A stretch of DNA of 20,511 nucleotides from an uncultured Bacilli bacterium (GCA_934141615.1 CAKPCM010000015.1:1-20511), one strand, 5' to 3'. Positions 7,626-15,616 are shown, counted from the first letter of the stretch. The notes: generated by a model from the letters alone, not told the origin. A program made the numbers and translations.

Positions 7626-9490
7626 CCGTTTACATATAATTTATAACCATTAAAATCTATGTTACTGTATGAAGTATCTTTATCAGTAAGCTTTGTAACA
7701 TATGTATCACCAGTTAATTTAATAGTTGATGTTTTATCTATTACAAGATTAACTTTCTTCGCACTATTATCATTATTAATCATACCTTCATACGAAGATT
7801 TATTTTTTAAGTTAATGGTAACTGTTGATATGTTATCTATTTCTATATTTCCTTTTAAAGTTTGTTTAGAAGCATTTAAAGTAACATCTCCTCCATTTGA
7901 ATTACTATTTCCCCACTCACTTGTACCCTTTATGCTTAAAAGAGTACTACTTCCATAAGATAGTTTAGTGTTAGTAAGGTTTATTTTAGCCTTGGTGTTA
8001 GTTACAAAGAACATAGGTGCTGTTTTATAGTAAGATGAATCCGTTGCAATTTTAATAGAAGAATCTTTAGCAGTAAACACACCTAATCCTTCCGATGCGT
8101 CCCCACTCATTGATTGGTATATCATAACTCCTGCTTGATCTACTTCTTTTCTGTTAGGAGATGCACTTGCAACTAAAGTACTATTAGTTACACTTGCACT
8201 ATTTTTACCTTCTATTACAACTGCTTGTGAATTATTTGCCTTACCAGTTACGTTTGTTACACTAATATCTCCCGTTGAATAAATAAGTGGTGAACCTTGT
8301 CCGTTTGTTTCTAGACTTGAGTTAGATGCTATTACGGTTCCTTCTCCCCTGTCAGTTGCAAGTGATGCAGATGATGCACCTTCTGTTTTAACTTCTATGC
8401 TATCTGCTTTTATGTAGCCACCATAAGTTGCATCAAGCCCTCTTGATGATGCACTACCACTTGTTGTTATCTTAGAATCATTTATGTATATTTTGGCATC
8501 TTCTCCAGTTGCAAATACCGCATTACTTCCTTTAGCATTAGTAGTTATTGTAGTATTACTTATTTTTGCTGTTGAAGATTTTTGTACTAGTATTCCGGCA
8601 TTTACACCATAAAATTCAGAATTTTCTAGATTTGTACTATCACCAGAACTTTTATTTACTGTTGCATCCTTTAATGTTAAAGTGGCACCATTTTTAACTA
8701 TTAGTGTACTTTCATCAGAACTACTAGATTTGTAAGTACCATCTAATGTTTCGCTAGTTGACACTTCTTTTTTTGCGTTTGCATTAGCGCTTTTGGATTC
8801 ATTAACATTGTTCATGTTATTTGATGCATTCTGAGTATTACTGTTAGATAATTTATTTGTCACGGCTAATGATGAAACTGATAAAACGGATGTTAATATA
8901 ATAACTGATAATACGTATATTACTAATTTATCGCCTTTTAAAGTTTCTTTTAAACTCTTCTTATTAAACCTAGACATTACAAGATACATAACTAAAAGTG
9001 ATATTCCTAAACTTAGTGTTATAAACGAAATGTAATAAATAGTATCTATGCTACTTTCCTCTGTCATGCAAGTCATATTACCACTTGGCATAGAAGGAAC
9101 ATCAGAACCTTGGTTATTAGATCCTTGTCCATTTTGATTTTCTATAGTATTACTATTTTGATTATCATTAGATGTATTGTTTTGATTATTAGATGAAGAA
9201 TTATTTTGGGTATCCTTATTATCTTCTTCTGGTTTAGCTGGTGGTGTATTACTACTTTCACCTGAATTAGTATTATCATCATTCATACTAGGTGGTGTGT
9301 TACTAGATTTAGAATTATCATTTGCATCCAAATTACTATTTGACTCATCAGGTTTAACCATATTAACATTATTATTTTGATTAATCTTAACAGATGAGCC
9401 TTCCTTTGCAAGATATATAGTAAATATGCTTAAAGAAATAAGAAGCACTAAAAGTGCAATCATAATTATGTTTTTTATCTTTCTTTTCAT
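7610..9490 (-). CDS. Membrane-anchored right-handed beta-helix surface protein (626 aa)
   Basis: I see three TM segments: about 7-29, 149-172 and 188-210. TM1 is followed by a 115-residue Ser/Asn/Asp/Pro-rich linker that repeats SNTPP twice. TM2 and TM3 flank a short basic loop (SRFNKKSLKETLKGDK), which predicts that the linker and the large C-terminal part are outside. Residues about 245-620 are a Ser/Thr/Asn-rich series of short beta-strand turns (such as TLIVKNGATLTLKDATVN and KISNTTITTNAKGSNAVFA). This is the look of a pectate-lyase-like or adhesin-like right-handed beta-helix. No lyase catalytic residues or LPXTG sorting signal were found. The start is ATG at 9490 behind AAGGAAGG. The likely role is adhesion or envelope structure; the fold is inferred from the repeat pattern only. 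Confidence 0.75.
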   Translation of the reverse strand: MKRKIKNIIMIALLVLLISLSIFTIYLAKEGSSVKINQNNNVNMVKPDESNSNLDANDNSKSSNTPPSMNDDNTNSGESSNTPPAKPEEDNKDTQNNSSSNNQNNTSNDNQNSNTIENQNGQGSNNQGSDVPSMPSGNMTCMTEESSIDTIYYISFITLSLGISLLVMYLVMSRFNKKSLKETLKGDKLVIYVLSVIILTSVLSVSSLAVTNKLSNSNTQNASNNMNNVNESKSANANAKKEVSTSETLDGTYKSSSSDESTLIVKNGATLTLKDATVNKSSGDSTNLENSEFYGVNAGILVQKSSTAKISNTTITTNAKGSNAVFATGEDAKIYINDSKITTSGSASSRGLDATYGGYIKADSIEVKTEGASSASLATDRGEGTVIASNSSLETNGQGSPLIYSTGDISVTNVTGKANNSQAVVIEGKNSASVTNSTLVASASPNRKEVDQAGVMIYQSMSGDASEGLGVFTAKDSSIKIATDSSYYKTAPMFFVTNTKAKINLTNTKLSYGSSTLLSIKGTSEWGNSNSNGGDVTLNASKQTLKGNIEIDNISTVTINLKNKSSYEGMINNDNSAKKVNLVIDKTSTIKLTGDTYVTKLTDKDTSYSNIDFNGYKLYVNGKSIN

Positions 9491-9578
9491 ACAATCCTTC
9501 CTTTCTTACGATTACATTATATATATTAGTATTGCAAATATTATGTCTTTTTATAGACAATTTTATGGCAAAAAGAAA

Positions 9579-9598
9579 AAAGAGCTTTTACGCTCTTT
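9579..9598. terminator. Terminator of the arylsulfotransferase-like gene
   Basis: The stem AAAGAGC/GCTCTTT has a 6-nt loop. On the minus strand it continues into TTTCTTTTT, and its 5' arm contains the TAA stop (plus 9597-9599). On the plus strand the 3' arm ends in only TTT, so it acts mainly on the minus strand. Confidence 0.82.
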
Positions 9599-11567
9599 AA
9601 AACTCTACGCTTTTATTTGTATTATAAACTTTACCATCAATACTAATATAAACTGAATAAGTACCATTTAAACCTTCACTATTAATATACTTGGTAACCG
9701 TTATTCCGTTTTTATTTTCTTCTTCGGTAAACACATCAACGCATAATGCTGTGTAAGGATGCTTACTTACGTTTATCTTATAATATAGTGAATTTAAGTT
9801 TTTATATAGTATTACGTTAACATCCGTACCTCTTTTAAACTTGCCTGTAACAGATAGTCTATCTTCTTCTTTAACAAGTTTTATGTCGCGCTCTTTATAT
9901 TCGTTATCTTGTTTTTTAACGCTATATAATGAGAATATTTCACTTTTAGTTACGTCCGTTTTTCCAAGGGAACCTAGACGTTTTGCACTTTTAGTTTTTA
10001 GTTCATCCGAATTACTATATAAACTCATTTTTTCTACTCTATAATTATTAGTTGGAAGTACAAGTTCAAATATAACTTTATCATCTAAAAGTTCTACTGT
10101 ATCAGATGTAAGTTTAGTATTTCCACTTGTTAATCCTGCTGGTTTGTTAGACGAAATGCCATCTACTTCTACAATACCACCAGAATGAACTATATAGTGA
10201 TTACTATCTATATAATCAACATCTGATATGTAAGGAGAATAAAATTTACTTCCTCTTTCTTTTCCATATTCATATACCTGTTTTATAGTCATGTTTTTAG
10301 TATCAATTTCATACATAACGCCTCTTGAATATGACTTATCCGCTGATACATAGTTTTCTTTAATCTTTGATTTATTATTACCATTATCAAATATGAATAC
10401 ATATCCTTCTGGAGTTATCATAGCAGCGTGCTGCGACCATTGCCACTCAAAGTTATCACCTATAGGTTTAAAGAAATACTTCTGATATTCTTTGCTCCAA
10501 GAGGTACTATCTCCTATTATCCAGTTTAATTTACCCGTTTTATAACTTATGTTAATAACGGCGTCTTGGTGTCTACCAGATAATGTTATAGAATCTGTCT
10601 TAGCATCATACCAAACCGAGTTATTATGAAACCAGTCATATTCTATCCAGTTTTCACTCTTGCCATCGTTCATGTTTAAAATGTTTTTTAAATCAAACGT
10701 TTTTACTATCTTTCCTGTTTTTCTGTCTAACTCGACAACGTAATCTTCAACCGTACCATTTTTATTACCAAAATCATCACTTGCTACTAAAAGATTACCA
10801 CTTGGAAGTTCAAAATAATCATGATGGTATCCACCTTTAATAGAATACTCATTATATATCTTACCCAACAAATCAATTTCATATAAACCAGTCATATAAT
10901 ATGGAGTATTAATTAGTCTTTCAGTACTAATTAACATATGACCATTCTTAAGTCTTGTATTATCCCACAAAGCATAACTTGTTAAATACCATCTAACATC
11001 ACCATTTACATCATATGCTGAAGTATATCCTTTAGCGGATGGTGTGTAAAAGTATAAATCATTAGTAAGTTTTGATTGATCCTTTTTAACACTTGTTGGT
11101 AATACAAAATCATCTGGTAACTTATCTGTTTTTATGGTAAGTTCCTTTTTATTTGTACCACACTCAAGTATTACTTTATTTTCATAGTCTGCGTATAATC
11201 CATATACTGGAATATAGTGAGACTTTGCTTTAGAAAAAGTATTTGTATAAGTTGTTAAATCGTCTTTGCCTTTTATTGTTATTTTAACGGAACAATCATT
11301 TTCAGTTTCAAACATAACAAGTGCTGTTAAAGGAGATATCTTATAAGGATTTAAAATGACCTTTGGATTATCAAATGTGTAACCCTTACTATTAAAATCA
11401 CGTTCATACTCTGCTTGATTAGTCACCATGCTTTTAGTTTCTTTTATTTTATCTTTATTAGTTAACTTAATGTTTCTAATTTGAAGCAAAATAAGTGCTA
11501 CTAAAATAATTAATATAATAACTAAAATTACTACTGGTGTTTTCTTTTGTTTTTTTATTTTCTTCAT
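9597..11567 (-). CDS. Arylsulfotransferase (ASST)-family protein, membrane-anchored (656 aa)
   Basis: The family moves sulfate from one phenolic ester to another without PAPS, outside the cytoplasm. A basic N-terminus and one hydrophobic segment (about 11-30) anchor it with the rest outside. A beta-rich N-terminal domain (about 60-150) precedes the beta-propeller part. The residues matching the E. coli ASST active site appear in the expected order: GGYHHDY (H248/H249), DWFHNNSV (H314), SGRHQDAV (R332/H333) and WSQHAAM (H380, aligned with the histidine that carries the sulfate). The NGHMLISTE and PSGNLLVAS repeats fit propeller blades. The promoter is at 11589-11617, the ribosome binding site is AGGAGGG, and it has its own terminator. 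The natural substrate is unknown; host or dietary phenols are possible if this is a gut organism. Confidence 0.83.
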   Translation of the reverse strand: MKKIKKQKKTPVVILVIILIILVALILLQIRNIKLTNKDKIKETKSMVTNQAEYERDFNSKGYTFDNPKVILNPYKISPLTALVMFETENDCSVKITIKGKDDLTTYTNTFSKAKSHYIPVYGLYADYENKVILECGTNKKELTIKTDKLPDDFVLPTSVKKDQSKLTNDLYFYTPSAKGYTSAYDVNGDVRWYLTSYALWDNTRLKNGHMLISTERLINTPYYMTGLYEIDLLGKIYNEYSIKGGYHHDYFELPSGNLLVASDDFGNKNGTVEDYVVELDRKTGKIVKTFDLKNILNMNDGKSENWIEYDWFHNNSVWYDAKTDSITLSGRHQDAVINISYKTGKLNWIIGDSTSWSKEYQKYFFKPIGDNFEWQWSQHAAMITPEGYVFIFDNGNNKSKIKENYVSADKSYSRGVMYEIDTKNMTIKQVYEYGKERGSKFYSPYISDVDYIDSNHYIVHSGGIVEVDGISSNKPAGLTSGNTKLTSDTVELLDDKVIFELVLPTNNYRVEKMSLYSNSDELKTKSAKRLGSLGKTDVTKSEIFSLYSVKKQDNEYKERDIKLVKEEDRLSVTGKFKRGTDVNVILYKNLNSLYYKINVSKHPYTALCVDVFTEEENKNGITVTKYINSEGLNGTYSVYISIDGKVYNTNKSVEF

Positions 11568-11588
11568 TATTATCCCTCCTACAAGATA

Positions 11589-11617
11589 ATTTTATTATAA
11601 CTTAATATATTACTCAA
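11589..11617 (-). promoter_or_regulatory. Promoter of the arylsulfotransferase-like gene
   Basis: On the minus strand, TTGAGT (plus 11612-11617), a 17-bp spacer and TAAAAT (plus 11589-11594). A TATAAT lies 5 bp upstream of that -10 but at poor spacing. Confidence 0.55.
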
Positions 11618-11654
11618 TAAAGAGGCAGTTTAGTTTACTAAAGCACAGGTTTAG

Positions 11655-12356
11655 TTACTTACTACAATTTTCATCTATGTTTAAAGGTACGTGATATGTT
11701 GTTATAGCATCATCCATACCAGTTGCTTCAATATCTAAATAAACGCTTCCTTTTTTATAATTTTTACATACTTTATCGTATTTTATATTAAATGAAACGT
11801 CTTTTAGATAACGATCTAATTTTAAACCTTCTTTATTAGATTTTTCAAACGTACTAACTCTTTTATTTATGTCGCCTTCCATTTCATATAAAGTGCATTT
11901 AAAATTCTTGTATAATTTCTTGTCTTTTTTCCCACAGTAAGAAAGTTCTGATATGTATATTGATGATGATATATTGTTATACGCAATAACTCCTTTTATA
12001 TTAAAATCTTCACATTCAGCATGAAGCTTTTTAAATTCAAAAGTACTATTTTTATTAATGCTAAAAATAATGGAAAAAACCGAAATTAATAAAAGTATAA
12101 TCATAATTAAAATGACAATTATTTTGTTTCGTTTATTATTATTTTTAACGCTCTTTCCTTCTAGAAAGTCATTAATGTTTAAGTTATACTTATCACATAT
12201 TTCTTTTAATACGTTTATATCAGGAAGATTTTTACCATTTTCCCATTTTGAAACCGCTTGATACGTAACGTTAAATTCTTTGGCAAACTCATTTTGAGTC
12301 AAATTATTTTTCTTTCGCAAGTCTTTTATTAACTTTGATATTTTATCTTGATTCAT
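11655..12356 (-). CDS. Membrane-anchored XRE-family regulator (233 aa)
   Basis: Residues about 6-62 are a Cro/CI-type helix-turn-helix, with LRKKNNLTQNEFAKEFN then VTYQAVSKWENGKNLPD and LKEICDKY. A basic stretch (KNNNKRNK) and a single TM helix (about 76-98) follow. The last 135 residues are extracytoplasmic, have no family I recognise, and hold five cysteines. This topology suggests a one-protein sensor whose outer domain could signal to the DNA-binding domain through the membrane. The gene starts 11 nt after the stop of the flavoprotein gene and so is its operon partner. The HTH assignment is firm. The signal and target genes are unknown, though autoregulation of this operon is plausible. 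After the stop I see only weak overlapping TTTAGT/ACTAAA hairpins (11618-11653), not a convincing terminator. Confidence 0.85.
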   Translation of the reverse strand: MNQDKISKLIKDLRKKNNLTQNEFAKEFNVTYQAVSKWENGKNLPDINVLKEICDKYNLNINDFLEGKSVKNNNKRNKIIVILIMIILLLISVFSIIFSINKNSTFEFKKLHAECEDFNIKGVIAYNNISSSIYISELSYCGKKDKKLYKNFKCTLYEMEGDINKRVSTFEKSNKEGLKLDRYLKDVSFNIKYDKVCKNYKKGSVYLDIEATGMDDAITTYHVPLNIDENCSK

Positions 12357-12367
12357 AAATTCTTTTC

Positions 12368-13306
12368 CTATCTTTTTTCTTTACTTCTTTTATCTTGAAT
12401 TATTTCCATTTCCTTTTCTGTTATTAAAGTAACATTATTTTCTTTTGCCCAAGATACACATCCTTTTAAAACCGTATTTAAAAATACTCTTGGAACCTTA
12501 ATCAATCTTTTACAAGCATCATCCGTAAATTTTACTTTATCATCTATTCTTGAAGCGGCATATTTAACAGTATCTAAGCTTATTCCTTTAGACTTTGGAA
12601 TAGCACGTTTTTTAGCTTTCCTTGGTTTAACGTACCAAAAATACTTATTATCACGATATCCATAGTCAACCGGAATATTTGGAAAACTAGATGCCTTAAC
12701 ACCATTTATTATCGCTTCATATTGTTTTGGTTTTATTAATATATTATCTATTTTTAAAATAAAATGTGCTCCAAACTTACTTGTTATACCATTAAAATTA
12801 TGGTATGGTCCGTTATACTCATCCATTACTTTATCATTTGATGCATTATCTAAATCAGATATCCAGGTGCATTCAAATACCTGATATGCTTCTTTAACTA
12901 CTTTTGGATAAGATGCGCTATCACATTTTTTACCCCTTTTTCCATCTACTAAAGTAAATATGCAATCCTTCATCTTTTCCTTTGTTTCTTCTCCTGGATA
13001 ACCAAGTCTTACCGCCTCTTTAAAGTATTTATCCTCTCCAGTTATAAAGTTAATCGCACACTTTTTATTTCTTAAAATATTTTTACAAGTGTTAGATGAG
13101 TTTCTACAACATAAAACCATTGCATAATAATCTTTACCCGCAATATAATATGGAAAACAAAGTGAGTATGCTCCTAAGTTTGTTTCTCCATCAGTACTTA
13201 ACGTTGAAATAAGCGTTGTTGGCATTGGAAAAAAGCTTGATGTTTGATAGAAATTATCAACCATTCTTATATCCTTAAAACCATTTATTAAATCCTTATC
13301 TTTCAT
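12368..13306 (-). CDS. Flavin-reductase-like FMN-binding protein with C-terminal PCP_red-like domain (312 aa)
   Basis: The N-terminal part (about 15-165) resembles the flavin reductase split-barrel family, which binds FMN: FPMPTTLISTLSTDGETNLGAYSL (shown here only to mark positions 27-50), then VLCCRNSSNTCKNI and CAINFITGE. A middle section (about 175-235) extends this core. The end (about 259-305) reads FTDDACKRLIKVPRVFLNT, then VSWAKENNVTLITEKEM. That is close to the PCP_red pattern known from the C-terminus of light-independent protochlorophyllide reductase subunit B and from small proteins of non-photosynthetic bacteria. The start is ATG at 13306, six nt after AGGTG; the GTG at 13315 is itself part of that ribosome binding site. 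It is first in an operon with the membrane XRE regulator. It is probably a cytoplasmic redox protein with an unknown partner. Confidence 0.78.
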   Translation of the reverse strand: MKDKDLINGFKDIRMVDNFYQTSSFFPMPTTLISTLSTDGETNLGAYSLCFPYYIAGKDYYAMVLCCRNSSNTCKNILRNKKCAINFITGEDKYFKEAVRLGYPGEETKEKMKDCIFTLVDGKRGKKCDSASYPKVVKEAYQVFECTWISDLDNASNDKVMDEYNGPYHNFNGITSKFGAHFILKIDNILIKPKQYEAIINGVKASSFPNIPVDYGYRDNKYFWYVKPRKAKKRAIPKSKGISLDTVKYAASRIDDKVKFTDDACKRLIKVPRVFLNTVLKGCVSWAKENNVTLITEKEMEIIQDKRSKEKR

Positions 13307-13327
13307 ATTAATCACCTATCCTTACAT

Positions 13328-13338
13328 CAATTATAACA
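13328..13338 (-). promoter_or_regulatory. Extended -10 promoter of the flavoprotein operon
   Basis: On the minus strand the sequence is TGTTATAAT, a TGn-extended -10 (TATAAT at plus 13330-13335). The -35 region is a poor match, as is common with extended -10 sites. It lies between the upstream terminator and the gene, so the gene need not depend on read-through of the RNA element at 13357-13445. Confidence 0.6.
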
Positions 13339-13356
13339 TAATATGATTGGTTTAAT

Positions 13357-13382
13357 AAAAAAAAGAGGAGCCTTAAGGCTCC
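13357..13382 (-). terminator. Strong terminator after glmS and the small RNA
   Basis: The stem GGAGCC/GGCTCC (plus 13367-13372 with 13377-13382), with loop TTAA, is followed on the minus strand by TC and eight U residues. It serves both the glmS transcript and the short RNA that begins near 13445. Confidence 0.9.
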
Positions 13383-13445
13383 AAGGGGGTTTTGGTTGTA
13401 CTTTCAACTAAATCGTAAAAGTACCTTGCGTGATATCATCACGCT
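13357..13445 (-). ncRNA. Candidate small structured RNA A, downstream of glmS
   Basis: A consensus promoter at 13452-13480 would start an RNA at about 13445, exactly at the base of a perfect 7-bp hairpin (GCGTGAT/ATCACGC, plus 13428-13444). A second hairpin (GTACTTT/AAAGTAC, plus 13398-13424) follows. Next is an unpaired C-rich run, AACCAAAACCCCCTT, and then the terminator. The length is about 80-90 nt. No ribosome binding site or open frame lies inside. I recognise no known riboswitch or RNA family, and I find no antiterminator arm complementary to the terminator stem. It is either a trans-acting RNA or an attenuator of the flavoprotein operon; the first is favoured. Confidence 0.55.
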
Positions 13446-13451
13446 ATTATA

Positions 13452-13480
13452 ATAATATAGACTTTTAGTCAAATTGTCAA
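13452..13480 (-). promoter_or_regulatory. Sigma-A promoter of small RNA A
   Basis: On the minus strand, consensus TTGACA (plus 13475-13480), a 17-bp spacer and TATTAT (plus 13452-13457). It lies 20 bp beyond the glmS stop codon, where no protein gene needs a promoter this far upstream. Confidence 0.75.
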
Positions 13481-13499
13481 TGATTTTTTTGTGTCTATT

Positions 13500-15308
13500 T
13501 TACTCAACCGTAACAGACTTAGCAAGATTCTTTGGTTTATCAATACTGCAGCCTTTTAACTTAGCAAGTTCGTATGCAATCATTTGAAGTGGAATTACCG
13601 CAAGAAGTGGTTCAAACAAATAATTAACCTTTGGTATAACTATTTTTTCATCACAAACATCCTCACCAAGATAATCACAATTAGTTATGCATATTACGTT
13701 TGCACCTCTTGATTTTACCTCTTTTACATTGCTAATTGTCTTGGGAGCTATCGCATCATCCGTTATTACCGCAACAACAGGAGTTTTATCTTCTATTAGT
13801 GATATCGTACCATGTTTTAATTCACCAGCAGCATATGCTTCACTATGGGTATAAGATATTTCCTTTAATTTTAAAGAACCTTCTTCTGCTAGAGCATAAT
13901 CAACTCCTCTACCAATAAAGAATATATCATTTTGATCTTTTATTTCTTCTGCTATTCTCTTATAATCATAAGTTCTATTTAATAGTTCTTCAATATAATC
14001 AGGAAGCTTTTTAGCATCACTTAATATTTCTTTTATCTCTGATTTATTAGTTAAATCCTTTTTGTAAGATAAGTTAAGTGCTATTAAAGATAGTAATGCA
14101 ACTTGAGCTGAATAAGCCTTGGTTGTTGCAACTGCTATTTCTTGACCTGCTTCTGTATAAAGTACCATGTTAGCTTCTCTTGCAATCGTACTTCCCTTAG
14201 CATTAACTATTCCTAAAGTATCATTTCCATTTTGTTTTGCAATGTTTAAAGCCTCTAGCGTGTCTGCCGTTTCTCCCGATTGTGATACAACAATTACCAA
14301 TTCATCATCTTTTAAGAATTGTTTTGCATATCTAAACTCACTTGCCGTATCTACTCTAACTTCTACGTTAGCATACTTTTCAATCATTTGTTTTCCAACT
14401 AAACCAGCATGAGTTGCACTACCACACGCAACTATTCTTATTCTTCCATATTTAGAAAAATCCGGCATTTTCTCTACCAAACTATCTATACCATTTGATA
14501 TGTATTTTTCGGTAGTTTTCTTAAATACTTCTGGTTGTTCATGCATTTCTTTTAACATGAAATGTTCATAACCTTGTTTATCTATTGCGTTACCGTCAAA
14601 ATTAAATTCTTTTATTTCGTAATCTTTTTCTTTACCATCTTTATATAATTTTACATTTTCATTTGTTATTTTTGCATAACATCCATCTTCTAAAACGATA
14701 TGCTTTTTTGTTTTATCTAGTATTGCAGGAACATCTGATGATATATAATTTTCCCCGTCATTTACTCCAATTATTAATGGGCTTTTATTTTTTACTGCGT
14801 AAAGCGTATCTTTTTCATCATCACAAATAATTCCCAAAGCATAAGATCCAACTAACATCTCTTTTACTTTTCTAATTGTTTTTAACATATCCTTTTCTGT
14901 CTTATAAACGTAATCTATTAAGGCCGCAACTACCTCACTATCAGTTTCTGATTTAAATTCATAACCTTTATTTTTTAAATCCGCTTTTAATTTGTCATAA
15001 TTTTCTACTATACCATTATGAACTATGGTAATTTTTCCTACTCTATGAGGATGAGCATTTGAAGAATTTGCTTTTCCATGAGTAGCCCACCTTGTATGTC
15101 CTATTCCAAGGTTTGATTTGACATCAAAGTTAACATCTTCCCTAAGGTTTGCTATTTTTCCTTCTTTTTTTATTACCTCTATACCATTATCTTTTATAAA
15201 GGCGATTCCAGCTGAATCATATCCTCTATATTCAAGACGTTCTAAGCCGTCAATTAAAACACGCACAGAGCCTCCATTACTCCCTACGTAACCTATTATT
15301 CCACACAT
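13500..15308 (-). CDS. glmS: Glutamine--fructose-6-phosphate aminotransferase (602 aa)
   Basis: GlmS makes glucosamine-6-phosphate from fructose-6-phosphate and glutamine. This is the entry step to UDP-GlcNAc for peptidoglycan and other wall polymers, in the cytoplasm. The N-terminal Ntn glutaminase domain begins MCGIIGYVG with catalytic Cys2, followed by RGYDSAGIA and the GHTRWATHG motif. Two sugar isomerase (SIS) domains follow, with VACGSATHAG, VSQSGETADT and the C-terminal DKPKNLAKSVTVE ending typical of the family. The length is normal and no catalytic residue is missing. The start is ATG behind AAGGAGA. Expression is controlled by the glmS ribozyme in its leader, which cleaves the mRNA when the product accumulates. 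Downstream it shares the terminator of small RNA A. Confidence 0.98.
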   Translation of the reverse strand: MCGIIGYVGSNGGSVRVLIDGLERLEYRGYDSAGIAFIKDNGIEVIKKEGKIANLREDVNFDVKSNLGIGHTRWATHGKANSSNAHPHRVGKITIVHNGIVENYDKLKADLKNKGYEFKSETDSEVVAALIDYVYKTEKDMLKTIRKVKEMLVGSYALGIICDDEKDTLYAVKNKSPLIIGVNDGENYISSDVPAILDKTKKHIVLEDGCYAKITNENVKLYKDGKEKDYEIKEFNFDGNAIDKQGYEHFMLKEMHEQPEVFKKTTEKYISNGIDSLVEKMPDFSKYGRIRIVACGSATHAGLVGKQMIEKYANVEVRVDTASEFRYAKQFLKDDELVIVVSQSGETADTLEALNIAKQNGNDTLGIVNAKGSTIAREANMVLYTEAGQEIAVATTKAYSAQVALLSLIALNLSYKKDLTNKSEIKEILSDAKKLPDYIEELLNRTYDYKRIAEEIKDQNDIFFIGRGVDYALAEEGSLKLKEISYTHSEAYAAGELKHGTISLIEDKTPVVAVITDDAIAPKTISNVKEVKSRGANVICITNCDYLGEDVCDEKIVIPKVNYLFEPLLAVIPLQMIAYELAKLKGCSIDKPKNLAKSVTVE

Positions 15309-15353
15309 ATTATTTTTCTCCTTTTAAAAAATGTATAATAAAAACAACTGTGT

Positions 15354-15483
15354 GAAATACTCCTCTGTTATAATTTTGATTTTATCTTTTAAAAGTATTT
15401 CTTACGATTCACAAATCCGCTATGGCATCCGCCGAATCTTTCGATAACCATAATCCTCGTCACCCACTTTTGGGCCTGGCGCT
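15354..15483 (-). ncRNA. glmS self-cleaving ribozyme/riboswitch
   Basis: The conserved ribozyme core is plain on the minus strand: AGCGCC (plus 15478-15483), then TGACGAGGAT, GGTTATCGA and TTCGGCGGATGCC. Pairings I can draw are a short P1 (CCCA/TGGG), TATGG/CCATA, a P3 hairpin (GGATTtgtGAATC) followed by the usual GTAAG, and a closing P4-type stem GAAATACT/AGTATTTC (plus 15354-15361 with 15394-15401). By analogy with known members, cleavage falls between A15483 and G15482, with glucosamine-6-phosphate as the cofactor, and destabilises the glmS mRNA. It is a compact version with a very short P1. The RNA ends about 45 nt before the glmS start. Confidence 0.93.
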
Positions 15484-15531
15484 AAATAAATAAGTATCCT
15501 CCAAGTACTCTTCTTTATTTTTATATATTAT

Positions 15532-15560
15532 ATTATATAAAAAAGAAGGTGTTTTGGCAA
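15532..15560 (-). promoter_or_regulatory. Sigma-A promoter of ribozyme-glmS
   Basis: On the minus strand, TTGCCA (plus 15555-15560), a 17-bp spacer and TATAAT (plus 15532-15537). Transcription should start near 15525, about 40 nt before the ribozyme cleavage site. The whole 308-bp gap between fic and glmS is taken up by this promoter, the leader and the ribozyme. Confidence 0.8.
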
Positions 15561-15616
15561 CCCCTCACTTTCAAAAACTCAACTTAAACATTTGTAAATT
15601 TGTTCAAGAACTAGTG

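Noticed and set aside
9544..9559. The inverted repeat TGTCT/AGACA upstream of the beta-helix gene as an operator.
   Set aside because: It is only 5 bp per arm, occurs once, and no convincing promoter with correct spacing could be placed beside it.
11618..11653. Overlapping ACTAAA/TTTAGT hairpins after the XRE gene as an attenuator or terminator.
   Set aside because: The stems are only five to six A/T-rich pairs and the T-tract is poor. Alternative pairings exist but no gene reads through in a way that shows a role.
13357..13480. Small RNA A as an FMN riboswitch, because the next gene is a flavoprotein.
   Set aside because: None of the conserved FMN-aptamer segments are present and the element is far too small. 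No antiterminator was found.
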